Part shown: in pieces, positions 43,451-58,400 of the stretch
Numbering within the stretch: position 1 is the stretch's first letter
Layout: the number at the start of each line of letters is the position of its first letter
NCBI GenBank assembly: GCA_910588685.1
Contig: CAJUPX010000002.1
Span: 62,001-126,000, forward strand
Origin: an uncultured Christensenellaceae bacterium
Lineage (GTDB): Bacteria; Bacillota; Clostridia; Christensenellales; Borkfalkiaceae
Reading direction: 5' to 3'
DNA: 64,000 bases
Translations under genes and position numbers: made by a program
The notes under the pieces: generated by a model
Told to the model about the DNA's origin: nothing
What the model saw: only the letters and a program-made list of their open reading frames with translations
Database searches by the model: none

Positions 43451-46400
43451 TTATACGTTGTCGCCGAAGCCGTCGTCGTCACCCTGATAGATGATAGTCG
43501 TTTCGTTGACCGTCGTATTGTTAGTTGTAGCTTTGAGCTTTTTAAGCACTACAAGCAGTACCACAACAACGAGGATTACAAGCGCAGCCAAGCCGATAAG
43601 TACGCCTATAAGCCAACCGGGCACGCCGCCTCCCTTATTTTCGTCGTTATTACCGGGAGTAGTTGCGGGAGCTATGTAGATAATCTGCGTTGCCGATTTG
43701 CCTTCGTAGTTTACAGTGTACGTATAGTTGCCGCCTGCGGAAAGGTCGCCTGTAGGAGGTACTAAGTCATACTCGTCAGCCGTAAGCACTTTTGTTGAAC
43801 CGTCGCTGTAATGAGCGGTAACGGTGAGCATTGACTTAATTGTTGCCAAAGGCGTGGTGCCTGTTATTACAGTGCCATCGGCGGGTTGGTATGTTACCGT
43901 AATGCTTTCAAGAACAATCGTGTTAACGGTTATGTTAAACGTTGCCGTTTTGCTTGTATCGCTGTTGAGCGTTACGGTTACCGTGCTACCGTTGAGCGTA
44001 AGCGTGTAATCGTTTGCAGCTATATTTACTACTTCGCCGTTGTTATACTCGAGAGTTACCGTAAGCTTATTCTTGATACCGTTAATATCGTCGCCGTCGT
44101 AAATTTCGATTTCGCCGTCAACAACAACTTTCAGCTGACTTGTAAGAGCAGTTACGTTCACGTCGAACGAAGCTGTGTACTCTACGCCGTCAAGCGTGTA
44201 AGTAACCGTTACGGTTGCCGTGCCCGCCTTAGAGAAGTCGCCCGAAACAGTGCAATCTTCAATTGCGATATTCTGACGCGATCCGTCGTTGTATATAAGC
44301 GTTGCGGTTATGTAGCCGAGATAATCGTCAAGCGACTGGTTATCGAAGATTTCGCCTGCGCCGTCTGCGTCGAACTCAACCGTGAAGCTTTCGGGAGCTA
44401 CGGGCGTTACCTCGAAGTCGTCAAACGTTACGGGAACGTTAACGGTCTGACCGTTGAGCGTAGTTGCGTAAGTCAGCGTGATTACGGGTTTACCGCCGTT
44501 TTCAGCTATGCTGAGGTCGCCGCTTATCGCAAAGCCCGTGCTGTCGGTTGCAAGCGATATAGGCTCGCTCGCTGTGCCGTCGTTGTAATGGATTACAACC
44601 GTGAAGTATTTAAGCAGATCCTGAACGTCGGTTGAAGAATAGATAGTTTCGGTAGGCTTGAAGTCTGCAACGGTAATCGAACGCGCATATCTCTCTGTAA
44701 CTTCCAAAGTGAACTGAGCGGTTATGTTTTGGTCAGCTAAATACGTTACGGTTATCGTATATGTACCGCTGCCCGTAATGGAGTCATTGATGAGTTGAAG
44801 CTTAACGTCGCTTATGCTTAACGTACCGTTAGTACCGTTGCTGCACGTAGTAGTTAACGTGAGCTGACCGAACTTAGCCACAATTTCGTCAAGCGTTAAG
44901 CCGCTGATTTCGTCGCTGTAAATAGTCTTCTGCTGATACTCTGCGGTAAGTCCTGTTACGGTTACGGATTCGATTGTTACGGTTACGGGTTCTTTGCGTC
45001 CGCCGTAGTTTACGTATATAACGTGCGTGCCGGATTTAAGCGTGCCGTCTTCGTTGAGCGCACCGTCCGCAGCGGTGAGAACGTAACCTGCAACTTCTAC
45101 ACTGTCTGTACCGTAATTTGCTTTAACCGTAAGATACTGTCTGAAGTATTCAAGCGTAATGCTGTCTTCGTATACAACGGGTACCGTGTCAAGCTTGACG
45201 GTAAGGCTGTCGGGCGATACCGATTCAACGGTAACCACAACCTCGCAGCTCTGTCCCTCATATTCAACAGTAATAGTGCAATCCTGACCGGCTACGGGCT
45301 TGGTGAACGTTATGTTGCAGTCCGCCGCCTTTATAACCTTGAACGTACCGTCGCTGTAGTATGCCGCTATCTTGAGATACGACTCGATTTCCGCCTTAGT
45401 GGAACCTTCGAATATCTTGCCCGTAGGCGAGAACACAGCAGCTATTCTTACTACGCTGTTCTTAGTGATATTTACTTTAAACGTTTCGCTTGCGCCGTTA
45501 TATTTTACTGTTACATCGTCGCTCGTTGCCAAATCGAATACAAGCGTGTAATCGCCGTTTGCAAGAAGCTCTCTCTGACCGTCGGTCATCTCCGCATAAA
45601 CGGTTATCTGCGACTTGATATCGTCTTCGGTAGCATATTCGTAAACGTTAACGCCCGCCTCGGGAGTTTCAACAACTATTCCCTTGAACGTTGCCGCCTC
45701 GACGATTACGGTTATATAGCACTCATAGCCGCTTGCAGTATCCTTAACGAGAATTCTGTTAGCGCCGGTTACAAGCTCCGTACCGTTTACAAGCTGTAAG
45801 CTGTAATCGGTTATATTTCTTTCGGTGCCGTCCGCAAGAGTTGCCGTTACTGTGAGATGTGCTTTTACGTCGTCAAGCGTAGAGCCTGCGTAAATCTTAA
45901 CCGAACCGTCTATTTCAGCGGTTATTCCCGTAACTGCGGGTTCAACCACTTTAACCTTAACTTCGCCGTACTTACCTGCGTAAGTAATCATAAGCAGGTT
46001 GTCGCCGAGTTTGAGCGCGCCGCCCTGTACCGCTATTTCGTAGTTGCCCACTACCGCGGGTTCGGGGCTTATCAGCGTGCCGTCGGAATCCGTATAGCTG
46101 CTGAACAGCGCCGTTACTACTATCTGGTTTCTGAGAGTATCAAGGTCGGTGGTTTCGTATACGGTGTAATCAAGGAAGCCGTTGCTATCCTTTGCAAATT
46201 CAACAAGAATGTTTTCAACCGTATAGTTTTCTACCTGTACGCTGAACGATACAGCGGGAACTATCTGTTCGTATTCGGCGCCGCCTGCGGTGTATACTAC
46301 GTAGATATCGCAAGCCGCTCCCTTTACAAGATTGAGTATCGAATCATAGCTGCCGCCCGTTTTCGTTCTCAAATCGTATTCGTTTGTATTAAGAATACGC

Positions 46401-49400
46401 GTAGTTCCGTCGGACAGGTAAGCCGTAACAGCTATCATTCCTTTGAGTTCGTTAACCGTGGAGGAAGGATATACGCTGTTGTAAGCCGTTCTTTCAACGC
46501 TTACAGACACAACCTTTGCGCCGGTAATTCTTACGGAGAACACAGCCGTCTTGCCCTGGTATTCAACAACCACGTCGTTGAGTCCTGGTATAAGGTCGCC
46601 GGTGAGCGTATACTCGTCTGCCGCAAGCACCGTGCCTGTTTCGTCGCCGGTTACGTATGCCTTAACCGTAAGCATTGCTTTGAGTCCGTCAAGGTCCGTA
46701 GTGTATACAGGAAGTTCGTTGCCTTCGGTATCGGTCAGATATTTGAATTCCGCCGTAATCTTTTCAAGCGTTGCGGGAACGTTATCGCCGGTTTCGGGGT
46801 CTTTAACCGTTTCAACCGTTACCGTAAACGTTGCGGTTATGGAATTGTCCTTGTTGGACGTAACCGTAATTACGTTGCCTGCCGCAAGGTCGCCGGTAAG
46901 CGTGTAATCCGTTGTTATGCTGCTTGAACCGTCGGCATAGAACTCGGTGACTTCGATTATGCCTGCAAGCAACTCTATGGGCGTATTCAGGTAAATCTTC
47001 ATATTGCCGACTACCTGTACGGAAATACCCGTTACGTTGCGGCTTACGGCTGTCACCTTGAAGTTAGCGCGCTTGCCGTTGTAAACCGCGGTAAGGATAT
47101 TGTCGCCTGCATTAAGCGTTCCCTCCAAAGAGTACTCGCTGACTACTGCAGGGTCGGAACCGTCGTCATACGTTGCGGTTACGGTGAGGTATTTGCGGAG
47201 CGTTTCAATATCGTCGCCCGCATAAACCGCCGTGCCTTCGGGCAGATTGAGTTCTGCCGTAAGCGAGATTATGGTTACGGGAACAACGTTTCCGTCTTCG
47301 TCCGTTCTGGACTCTACGTATACGCTGAACGATACGGGGTCAAGTCCGCCGTACGTTACATATGCGGTTGCATTACCGTTTTTGTCGAGCGTAGTCAAAT
47401 CTGCGTCAAGCGCGTAATCAGTGACTTCTCCGCTCGTACCGTCGTTATAGTAAGCCGTTACGGTGAGCAGCTCTCTCAGATCGTTTACGTCGGTCGTCGA
47501 GTAAACCTTGTGCGCGTTCTGTTTGAAATCAACTTTGAGCGCGGTTGCCTGTAATCCGGTTACATATACGTTAAACGAAGCCTGTAAGCCGTTGTACGCT
47601 ACGTAAATTGTGCAATTGCCCTGGGTGAGCGTACCCGTAAGCGTGTAATCGTCGGGCGAAACAGCTTTTTCTGTGCCGTCGTCGAACATCGCGATTACGG
47701 TAAGTTTACTTACGAGGTCTGAAAGCTCGTTGGAAGGATAGAACTCTGCGCCGTCCTGATTGAACGTTACTTTAATGCCTGTTATAAGCTTATCGGATAC
47801 CGTAGCCTGGAACGAAGCAACTACTTTGCCGTTGTAAAGAACGGAAATTTCGCAGTTCTTACCCTGTTCGAGCTTGCCCGAAAGCGTGTATTCGTCTGCA
47901 TCGAGCACGCGCACGCTGCCGTCGCTGAACGTTGCTTTGACCTCGAGCATATCTTTGAGCGAGTTCAAAGGCGTGGACTGGTAAATTTCGGAATCGGGAC
48001 GGAAGCTGATTTCCGCGCTTACAAACTCTACCTTCTGAACGTTTACTGAGAACGTATCGGTCAGACCGTTATAACTTACGGTCAGCCAGGAGATACCCTC
48101 TTTAATTTCGCCGGTGAGCTCGTAATCGGTGATAACTTCGCCGTTTGCCGCCGATTGTGTATAAGCCTTAACTTCTATTATGTTGCGGATATCGTCGAGA
48201 GTTGAGCTCGTGTAAATTACCGCGTTTGCGTCTGTAATTACAGTTTCGATTCTTTCAAGAGCTTCCGCCTCAACATTTACGAAGAATACAGCCGTTTGTT
48301 TGAGGTAGGTTACGGTAATTTCCGAAGCCGTACCCGCGGTAAGAATACCCGAAAGCGTGTAATCGTCTGCGCCGAGAACTGTTTCGGTACCGTCTGCGTA
48401 AATTGCCGTTACGGTAAGGCAGTTCTTTAAGCCGTTGAGAGGCATTGTGCCGTAAACCTTGCCAGAAGGCGCATAAGCGGCCTTGATACCTACAAGTGAA
48501 TTATCTATTACCGTTACTTCAAAATCAGCAGTCTTGCCGTTGTAGCTTGCCGTGATTACCGAAACGCCTGCGTGGAGCGTACCCGAAAGCGTGTAATCTG
48601 CAATTTCGGTACCGTTCTTGTCTTCGCCGACGAACGCCAGCACCGTAAGGTAGCTGCGGAGCTCGTCAAGACTCGATGTTTCGTAAATCTTATAGCCTTC
48701 CTTTATTTCCGCAGTAATCTTTGTAAGAGTTGCGGGAACAGGTTTACCGGTTTCGGGGTCTATTACGGGTTTGCCGTTTTCGTCCGTTTCAACCTCTACC
48801 TTTACAAGGAATTTTGCGCTTATGTCCGCGTCGGTCACAAGAGTAACAGTTACGGTTGCATATCCGTTAGCGTCGAGGTCGGACAAATCGCCCGAAAGCG
48901 TGTAATCGGTTATGTATGCGCTAGAACCGTCGGTATAGTATGCGGTTACGGTTAAGCCGTCCGCAAGCTCGTTTACGGGTTTGCTTGCGTATACTTTGGA
49001 ATAGCCTGCGTCGTAAATAGCCGTTATGCTGCTTACTGCAACAGCGGATACTTCAACCTCGAAGGTATCGGTTACGCCGTTGTACTGTACGGTTATTACA
49101 GACTTGCCTACCATCAGTTTACCGATAAGCTCGTAATCCGAAACTACGGTGCCCTCGGTATCGCTGCCGAAGAACGCTTCTACTTTGAGATAGCCGCGCA
49201 GCTCTTTAAGCTCCGTGCTCGTATAGAACTTAGGCACGTTGTCGGCAAGAGTCGCCTTAATGCTTGTAATGACTACGGGTTTTACAACCGTTTCGCCGGT
49301 ATCGGGATCAACTACCGTTTCGTGCTCTACAAGTACCTTTACGATTGCGGGAGTAAGGTTATAATCTCCGCTGTAAAGAATATTTATTGTAGCAAATCCG

Positions 49401-52400
49401 TTTTCGTCGAGTACCGACAAATCACCGGTAATTACGTAATCCTGCGTTTCGGCTTCGGTGCCGTCGGCGTAGGTTACTTTTACAGTGAGCATAGGTCTGA
49501 GCGCGTCGAAAGGCGTTACGCTGTAAACCTTGCTTGTTCTGTTGATTGACGCAGTTATGGCAACTACTTCGTTAGCCGTTACATTAACTGTGAACTTAGC
49601 CGTTCTGCCGCCGTAATTTACCGTTACGGTAGCCGTGCCTGCGAGAAGCTCACCGGAAAGCTCGTAATCGGTTACCTTTATCTTGTTACCGTCGGAAAGC
49701 TCTGCGGTTACGGTGAGATAACCTTTAAGCGTGTCGAGCGATGCGCCCGCATAGATAACCGTGCCGTTCTGCCTGAAGTCTGCAACAAGGTCGGTAATTT
49801 CAACGGGTTTAACGGGCTCTACGGGTTCGCCGGTTACGGGATCCTTTTCAAGCTCGATAAGAACTTTTATAGTCTTGCTTACGTTCTTATAAGTTACCGT
49901 TACGGTTGCGTAACCGTTTGAATCAACTGCGGACAGATTGCCCGAAAGCGTGTAATCGGTCACTACCTCGTCAACTCCGTTGGTGTAGTGAGCGACAACC
50001 TTAATCATACTTCTGAGAGTTTCTAAACCGGTTGTGCTGTAAATCTTTGTATTGCCCTGCGAGAAAGTTACCGTAAGACCTGCGCCTTCCACGTCGCCCT
50101 CGTCGGGGATAAGTCCGGGTGCGGTTACGGGAACGCGTACCGTGTCGGTAAGTCCGCCGTATTTAACGGTGATTACCGATACGCCCTCTTCGAGCGTGCC
50201 GTGAAGAGTATAGCCGGAAACTTCGGTATCGGGAGCGTTGTTGAAATGCGCGGTAACAGTTAAGTAGCCTTTGAGCGTTTCAAGGTCGTCGCCCTCGTAT
50301 ACGGTGTGTCCCTCTTCTTTATACACCGCGGTAATTCCGGTGAAGTCTGCCGCTTCAACGTCGCCGGACGGGTTCATTACCGTTTCAAGCTGTACGGTGA
50401 ACGTTGCGGTGTGAGCCGTGCCGTCGTCGTAAGTAACGGTTACCGTAAGCAGAGTGCCGTCCGCGCTGTATACGCCGGTAAGGTCGTATACAGTAACTGT
50501 TTCGGACGAACCGTCGTCGTATTCAGCTATTACCGTGAGATAATTTTTAAGTTCGGCAAGCGGAGTGCTCTTGTAAATCTTCGCGCTGCCCTTTGCAAAG
50601 TCTACGCGGAGATTAGCAAACGATTTGCCGGTTACGTTAACTTCAAACTGCGCAACCGCGCCGTTGTAGTTAACCGCAATAATGCTCTTGCCTGCTACAA
50701 GCTCGCCGGAAAGCGTGTAATCGCTTACCTCCTCCGTACGTTCGCTGCCGTTCTCGTTGAACGTAGCGACTACCTTTAAGAGATTGCGTAAAGTTTCAAG
50801 ACCGGTATTCGTGTAGATTACCGCGCTGCCCTGGGTAAAGATTGCCTCTATACCCTTAACGGTTACAAGCACCTTATCGCCTGTATCGGGATCGGTTACC
50901 GTTTCAACAAGCACGTTGATGTACGCGGAAATTCCGCCGTATATAACTTCAACCGTTACGTAACCGGTATTCTTGTCGATATCCGCAAGATTGCCGCTGA
51001 GTATATAGTCGGTTACAATTTTGCTCGTACCGTCGTTATAGTAAGCGGTGACAACCATATCGTTTTTAAGGCTGTCGATAGGCGTTGTGCCGTAAACGCG
51101 CGAGTTCTGCTCGTAAGCAACGGTGATACTGTCAAGCTCAACCGCAAGCACGGGTATTTCTATTACATACTCGAAGCCGTTGTACTTAACGGTAATCTGC
51201 GACGTGCCCGCGCTGAGCGTACCCGAAAGCGTGTAGCCGGTTACTTCTTCAACCGTCTTGTTGGTGTATGTTGCGGTTACAGTTAAGTATCTTGCAAGCT
51301 CGTCAAGCGACGTTGAGGTATAAACCGTAACGTTTTGAGCAAGCTCTGCGTGAATGCTCTCTATTACCGCGCCCTGTACGGGAGCGTTTTCTACGGGAAC
51401 GGTTATAGTTGCAACCGCACTGCCGCCGATTATTACGGAAAGAGTTGCTTTTCCGTCTTCATCGAGATTGAGCAGGCTGCCGCTGAGCTCGTAATCGTCC
51501 GCCGTAAGAACGGTCCAGTCGCTGCCGTCTTTATAATAAACTTTAACTACAAGCAGAGTTTTTACATAATCCAGGCTGGAATTGCTGTAAATCTTGCTGT
51601 CTTTCTTCAAAGCTACATAGTAGCCGTTTTTACCGTCAGCTATTACGTCGTCGCCCTCGTCGGGTTCGGGTAACGTCGTTCCTTCGGGAGGAGTTACTAT
51701 CTCGCGTTTTTCAACGGTAACGTCAACCGTTGCAACCTTGCCGTTATATACTACGTTGAGAGTATACGCGCCTGCAACAAGTTTGCCGTTTTCGTCAATC
51801 ATTCCCTCGGGAATTACTACCGAGTAATTGGGCGAAACAACTGCGGTGTCTACGCCGTCGCAGGTTTCGGTTACGGTTACGTTAAGGAGCGCTTTTACGT
51901 CGTCCTCTGTAACTGCCGAGCCCTCGTAAAGCTTAGCGCCGTCATTGAGCGCCGCGGTTACAGTAACGGTAACAGGTTTGTCGTCGCCGTCTACATTCTG
52001 AGTTTTAACTTTTAATACAACAGCGTTTGAATCAATGCCGTTAACCGTTGCAACCGCCGATAAGGTATTTTCACCGTTGGTAAGTGCAAGCGTGTAATCG
52101 GTTATAACTTCGGACGTGCCGTCGCTGTAGTACACGGTTACGGTGGACAGAGCTTTTATGTCTGCATCGGTAACGTTTGCGTAAACTTCTTCAAGGTCTG
52201 TTTTAAGTTCAACCTTAACTATTTCTACGTTTACCGCAGGGTCGTCTTTGTCGAGAACGGTTATTTCAAACGTATCGGTGCACCCCATATACGTTACGGT
52301 AATAACGGAAGTTCCCAACCTGACGTCGCCCGAAAGCGTGTAACCTTCGGTAACTTTTTCCGTTCCGTAGTTGTAATTTGCGGTTATATCGAGAGTAATT

Positions 52401-55400
52401 TTGCCGTTTGCGATAAGCGAATTGATACCGTCGATAGTCGTATCGGTGGTAAATACAACACCCTCCGCAACGGTTGCGTTAACCGTGATGCTTTCGAGTA
52501 CGGGAACAGCCTGTTCAGCCTCTTTAACGGTTACGGTAATGTATACGTATACGGTATCTTTACCGTTGCTGTAGCTTACCTTAATCTTATTTACCGCGCC
52601 GTCGATTACACCTTCGAGAGCGTAATCGTCAACAACTACGCCGTCGCTGTTGCCGTCGTTGTAGTAAACCTTTACGGTGAGCAGAGCTCTTAAATCCTCG
52701 ATACTGTATCCGAGGGACGAAAGCTCGAGCGTAGCCTTGCCGCTGTCCGTAAATACTGCGGTAATGCCGTATTTGTTATTTTCCGGATTTACAGGGTCGG
52801 GCTCGTGGTCTCCGGGAGCATCAATATCAACATTAAAATCTGCTTCTTTAACGTTAAGCTCGATAACAGCAGTTGCGCCGTTATAAGATACTTCCGCGCC
52901 GTCCGCCAACTTTTCACCTGCAAGAGCAAGCGTATAATCGCCGTCGGTAAGCACGTCAAGCGTATCCAAAGGTTCGCGGCCTACTTCCGCCTTAAACGTG
53001 TAGGTATAAACTGCGTAAACCTTAAGCGTACCCGCGGACTTAACGTCGTCTATAGTGTTCGTATCGTACAGGTCTTTGGTCTGCTCGTAAGAAGCCTTAA
53101 TACCCTTGAATACAACGCTTTCTACGTCTTCAACCTTGATATCTTCGCCCGTTCCGGGTGTAGGATCGGGATTTTCGGGGTCTGTATCGGGAATAATAGG
53201 AATTACTTCGCTGCCGTCCCCGCCCGTTCCAGTTATAATTACGGTCGCGGTAAACGTAGCCGTCTTTGTTACATCGGCATTGAGCGTCACCGTTACGGTG
53301 TAGCTGCCGCTTACAAAACCGTTATCAGCTGTGTAATCTCCGCCGCAGCTTAATGTATAATCGCCGGATTCAAGTATTTTCTCGGTTCCGTCGGTGTAAA
53401 GCGCGGTTACTTTAAGCGAAGTTATATCTTCAAGCTTAGCGCCTTTAAGTACTTTAACGGTGGAAAGGTTAACTTTGATATTGCTTACAATTGCGTTTGC
53501 AATAATTACGTCAACGGTCGTTGTTTTGTTGAGCGCGTTTACGGTTAAAGTATTTACTCCCGCGATTATATTTGCGTCTGCAATCGTAAAATCGTCAGCC
53601 GCTACGGATACCGTTTTAACTGTACTTCCGTCGTGCTTATAAACCGCGTTTACCGTGATATGCTCTTTGATTTCGTCGAGAGTTGCGTTAGCGTAAAGCG
53701 TTGCGCCGTCGAACGTTGCCTCAAGCTCGAACTCTTCGGCAGGTACTTCACCGCCGCCGTCGGGCAATTCCACCGTGGTTTTAACGTCTACAGTGAACGT
53801 TGCGGTCTTGCCGAGATACGTTACGGTTAACGTAGCTTTGCCGTTTACGGTTTTAATGAGGTCGCCCGAAACTTCGTATCCGGTAATATTCTCATTTATC
53901 GAACCGTCGTTATAGTACGCCGTTACGGTAAGAGTACCGTTTTCAAGCACGTAATCCTTGGTGTTTGCCGTATAGAACTCCGCACCGGCATTTGCCGTAT
54001 AGCTTGCCGTAATGCCGAGCAATTCTACAAGTACGGGATTATCGGGGTCAGGCTCTACCGGCGTATTGTTTACGTTGACGGTAAGGGTAGCCGTATTGCC
54101 CTGATAGGTCACGGTAAGGGTAGCCGTACCGCTTACTGCGGTCAGCAGGTTGCCGGTAAGATTGAAATCGGTAACTTCAACGGTTGCGCCGGACTTTAAC
54201 GTTGCCTTAACCGTTATAAGATTTTTAAGGAAACCGACGTCGGTATTTACGTATACGGTAGGAACTTCTCCGTCGGTCCACTCCGCCGTAATCGACGTAA
54301 CGGTATCTTCTTCAGCTTTTACGGCGAATTTTGTTTCAAAACCGTATACGCTGATAGTTGCAAATCCGTTTTCGTAGTTTACGAACGTGTATTCGGTTAC
54401 GTTCTCTTCCTTGCTTCCGTCGCTGTAATTTACGGTTATATCAAGCGTGATACTGCCGTTTTCGAGCAGCTGTTTGAAATCGTCGGAAGAAGTTGTAGGA
54501 TAAATAACAGTTCCGCCCGCTACCGTAGCCGCAACCTTGACGCTCGTAATAGATACGGGCTGTAAAGGCAGCTGCGCGTACGAAACGGTAAACGTATCGG
54601 TAAACGTTCTGTAAGTTACGATTATCGTGTTGTCTTTTGCCGCGTCTTTTTCAAGTCCGTAATCCTCGGCGGAAAGAACCGAAGTTGTACCGTCGTTATA
54701 GTTTACGGTGACGACAAGCATATCCTTGAGGTCTTCAAGAGCCGTGCTCTCGTAAACGTCGCGGTTCTGCGTGAATACAGCCGATATACCTGTTACGGTA
54801 ACTTTTTCAGCGGTTACGTTAAGAATAGCCGTCTGACCGTTGTAGCTTACCTCTATTGTGTTGTTGCCTGCAATAAGCTTACCTGCGGTGAGCGAGTATT
54901 TGGTTATAATCTCGCCCGCTGCCGCGGTGTTATTGTTGTAGAACGCCTTAACGGTTATGTAGCCGCGCAGAGCTTCTATATCGGTGCCTGCGTAGAACGT
55001 AGGAAGCGATTCGGCAAGTTCTGCCGTGATGCTCGTAAGTATTACCGCGGTTTCAACTGTTACGTTAAATTTATCTTCCTTGCCGCCGTAGCTTACCGTA
55101 ATTTCAGCAACGCCGTTTACGGGCGAAGCAAGGCTGCCGGTCAAGCCGTATTCGCCGGCTTCGAGTATTCTCTCGGTGCCGTCGTCGTACTTAGCGGTAA
55201 CTACGAGCATATCTTTAAGGTCTAAGAGGTTGGTGCTCGTGTAAACCTTGTTGTAGCTCTGGTTGAAGTCTGCAACGATACCCGTAAGAGTTGCGGGAAC
55301 CACGTTTACGGTGAACGAAGCTTCTTTGCCTTGGTAATGAACGGTTATATTAGTCGTGGGAGATTCAACGTTGAGCGTTCCGGTAAGCGTATAGTCGTTA

Positions 55401-58400
55401 ACTACCGTGCCCTCGCCGCCGTTGACGTACGCCTTAACGGTGATGTAGCCGCGGAGCACTTCAATGCTCATCGAGGGATACAGCGTAATTATATCTTCCG
55501 CAACGTCTACTGTAATTCTGTCTATTACCACGGGTACAGCGGGCTCGTCGGGATTTTGCGCAGGGGTGGATTCCACATACACCTTAAATGCCGCGGTTTT
55601 GTCGCTGCCGATTGCCTTTACGGTTACGGTTGCGTAGCCGTTTTTGTCAAGCGAGGACAAATCGCCCGAAAGCGTGTAATCTTCGGTTGCCGAAATGCTG
55701 CCGTCGGTGTACCTAACCGTTACGACAAGCATATTTCTGAGAGCCGAAAGACCCGTTGTGGAGTAAACTTTTGCCGTCTGGTTGAAGTTTGCCGTAATTT
55801 CGTCCACCGTTATGCCGGTAACGTTTACGGAAATGTTTGCGGTTTTGCCGTTGTAGCTTACCGTTATTATGCTTACGGAGTCCTTAAGCTCGCCGGAAAG
55901 CGTATAGCCCGTTACAACCTCGTCTGCCGCGCCGCTGAAATGAGCGGTGACTTTGAGGTATCCGCGGAGCAAGTCAAGACTGCTTCCCGCATAAATTATG
56001 CCTTGCTGATTGAACTCCGCCGTAATTCCGGTAATAGCAACGGGAACGTCGGGATTATCGGGGTCGCCGGTAGAAGCCTTTTCTATACTTATCTCAAACG
56101 CCTGCGTTTTGCCGCCGTAAACAACCGTTACGGTTTCAAGGTCGCTTGCGTCGCGGGTTAACAGATACTCGTCTGCTTTAAGGGTAACTCTGTTGCCGTT
56201 ATTGTAAACCGCAACTACGTCGAGCATAGGTTTAAGGTCGTCGAGCGGGGTTTCGGCATAAATCTTTGTACTGCCCTGCGTGAATATTACGGACAGCGAT
56301 TCAAGCTCAACTTTGCCGACTGTTACCGCAACGGTATCGCTCATACCGCCGTAGGTTACGGTGAGATGCGAAACGCCCGCAACTATTTCGCCTTCGAGCG
56401 AATAGCCGGAAATCTGCTCTTCAACGCCGTTGCTGTACGCTACGGTAACGATAATGAGTCTTCTTATACTGTCGAGAGTATCGCCCTCGTAAACCTTGTC
56501 GTTTTCGGTCTGGTTCAGCTGAGCGGTTACGGATACAATTTTAACCGCTTCAACATATACCGCATACTCGCCTACAGTCGTATTATTATAGGTAAGCGTA
56601 AGCGTGCAGGTTTTGCCCGCTTCGAGTTTGCCGCTGAGAGTGAAGTTTTCAATAGCTTCGGTGCTGCCGTCGGTATAAACCGCGGTAACCTTAAACATTG
56701 ATTTGAGGTCGCTGAGGTGCGTGCTCTCGTAAACTTTGCCGCTCTGTGCAAACTTAACGTCTATTCTGGAAATTTCTACTGCGAGTACCTTTACCGCTAC
56801 GGTCGTGCTGATACCGTTATACGAAACGGTAAGCCAGCTCGTACCTGCCGAAAGCGTGCCCGAAAGCGTGTAATCGAGCGTTTCAGAGCTTGTTACTTCT
56901 CCGGTAATATTGTTGCGGTAGTTGACAGTAACAACTAAAACGTTTCTTACGTCGTCAAGCTTGCTCGTAGGATAGATAGCCGTTGTGCCCTTGACTTCGG
57001 CGTTAACCGAATCAATTACTACCTCTTCGTCGATTTTTACGGTGAACGTAGCCGTATGTCCCTGATAGGTTACTGTTACAACGTCCGTAATGTCGCCGGA
57101 AAGCTGGTAATCGGTTACAACAGCTGTAGAACCGTCGTTAAAGTGCGCGGTTACGGTAAGCAGCTGGCGCAAATCGTCCAGAGGCGTGGAAGCATAGATT
57201 TTTGTGCTGCCCTGTATAAACAGAACGGTTATCGCGCTGTCGGGAGCTTCGGGATTATCGGGGTCGGGTACGGGTTGGAGCGCAACCTCGCTTACAACTA
57301 CCTCGAACGTAGCCGTTTTGCCGCTGTAGCTTACGGTAAGCACGGAAGTGCCGACGTTGAGGCTGCCTTGGATTACGTAGTTGTCAACTTCCTTGCTCTC
57401 TCCGTTGGACATATTTGCCGTTACGGTGAGGTAAGCGCGCAAATCGTCAATCGAAGTAGAGGTGTAAATCTTGTCTTCGCCCTGACTGAACACTGCATTT
57501 ATACTGTTGAGCGATACAGGAATTATAGGCGGAGCGGGATTGTCGGGGTCGGTAAGTCCCGTTACAACCGATACGTTGAACGTTGCCTGCTTGGAGTTAT
57601 CGATATTAAGTGTTACGGTCACTTCTGCAACGCCGTTTGTGAGTTGTGTAAGATCGCCAGAAAGCGTGTACTCGTGACTGTCAAGCACGCGGGTAGAGTT
57701 ACCGCTGAGCGCCGCCGTAACGGTAAGCCCCGAACGGAGCTCGTCAAGCGAGGTATTTGCGTAAATATCGCCTACCTGCGAGAACTCTGCATAAATTGCA
57801 ACTATGTTTGCGTCTTTAACGTCGATTGCAACCGACGCGGAAAGTCCGCCGTAAGTTACGGTTATAACCGAAGTACCCGCAACGAGTTCGCCGCTGATTT
57901 CATAATCGGAAACGTCGATAGATTCGCCGTTGGAAAGATATGCCGTTACGGTTATGATACCGCGTACGTCCTCGAGCTTGCTTGTGGTGTAAATGCTTGT
58001 TTTATTGTCTACAATCTTAGCTTCGAGGTTGGTAATGGATACGGGAACGTCGGTGGTCATTTCAACCGTTACGGTGAAGCTGTCTCTGAACTCATCATCG
58101 CCCTGCGTAACTACTACTGTTATTACGGATACCGCCGCGTTAAGCGTGCCCTCAAAAGTATATTCATCGGGCTCGAGTACTCTTTCAACGCCGTCGGAAT
58201 AAGTTGCATATACGGTAAGCGTGCTGAGGTCTTTAAGCGGCGTGTTGCCGTAAACCTTGCCGTCCTGTACAAAGCTTGCTCTGATGCCGGTAATTTCAAG
58301 CTTTTCAACGTCGAGAACATCTACGGTAAGAACTTCGCTTGTCTTTTCGCCGTTTGCGGAAACAACCTTAAACGAGAGCTCACCCTCGGTAAACGTTGCG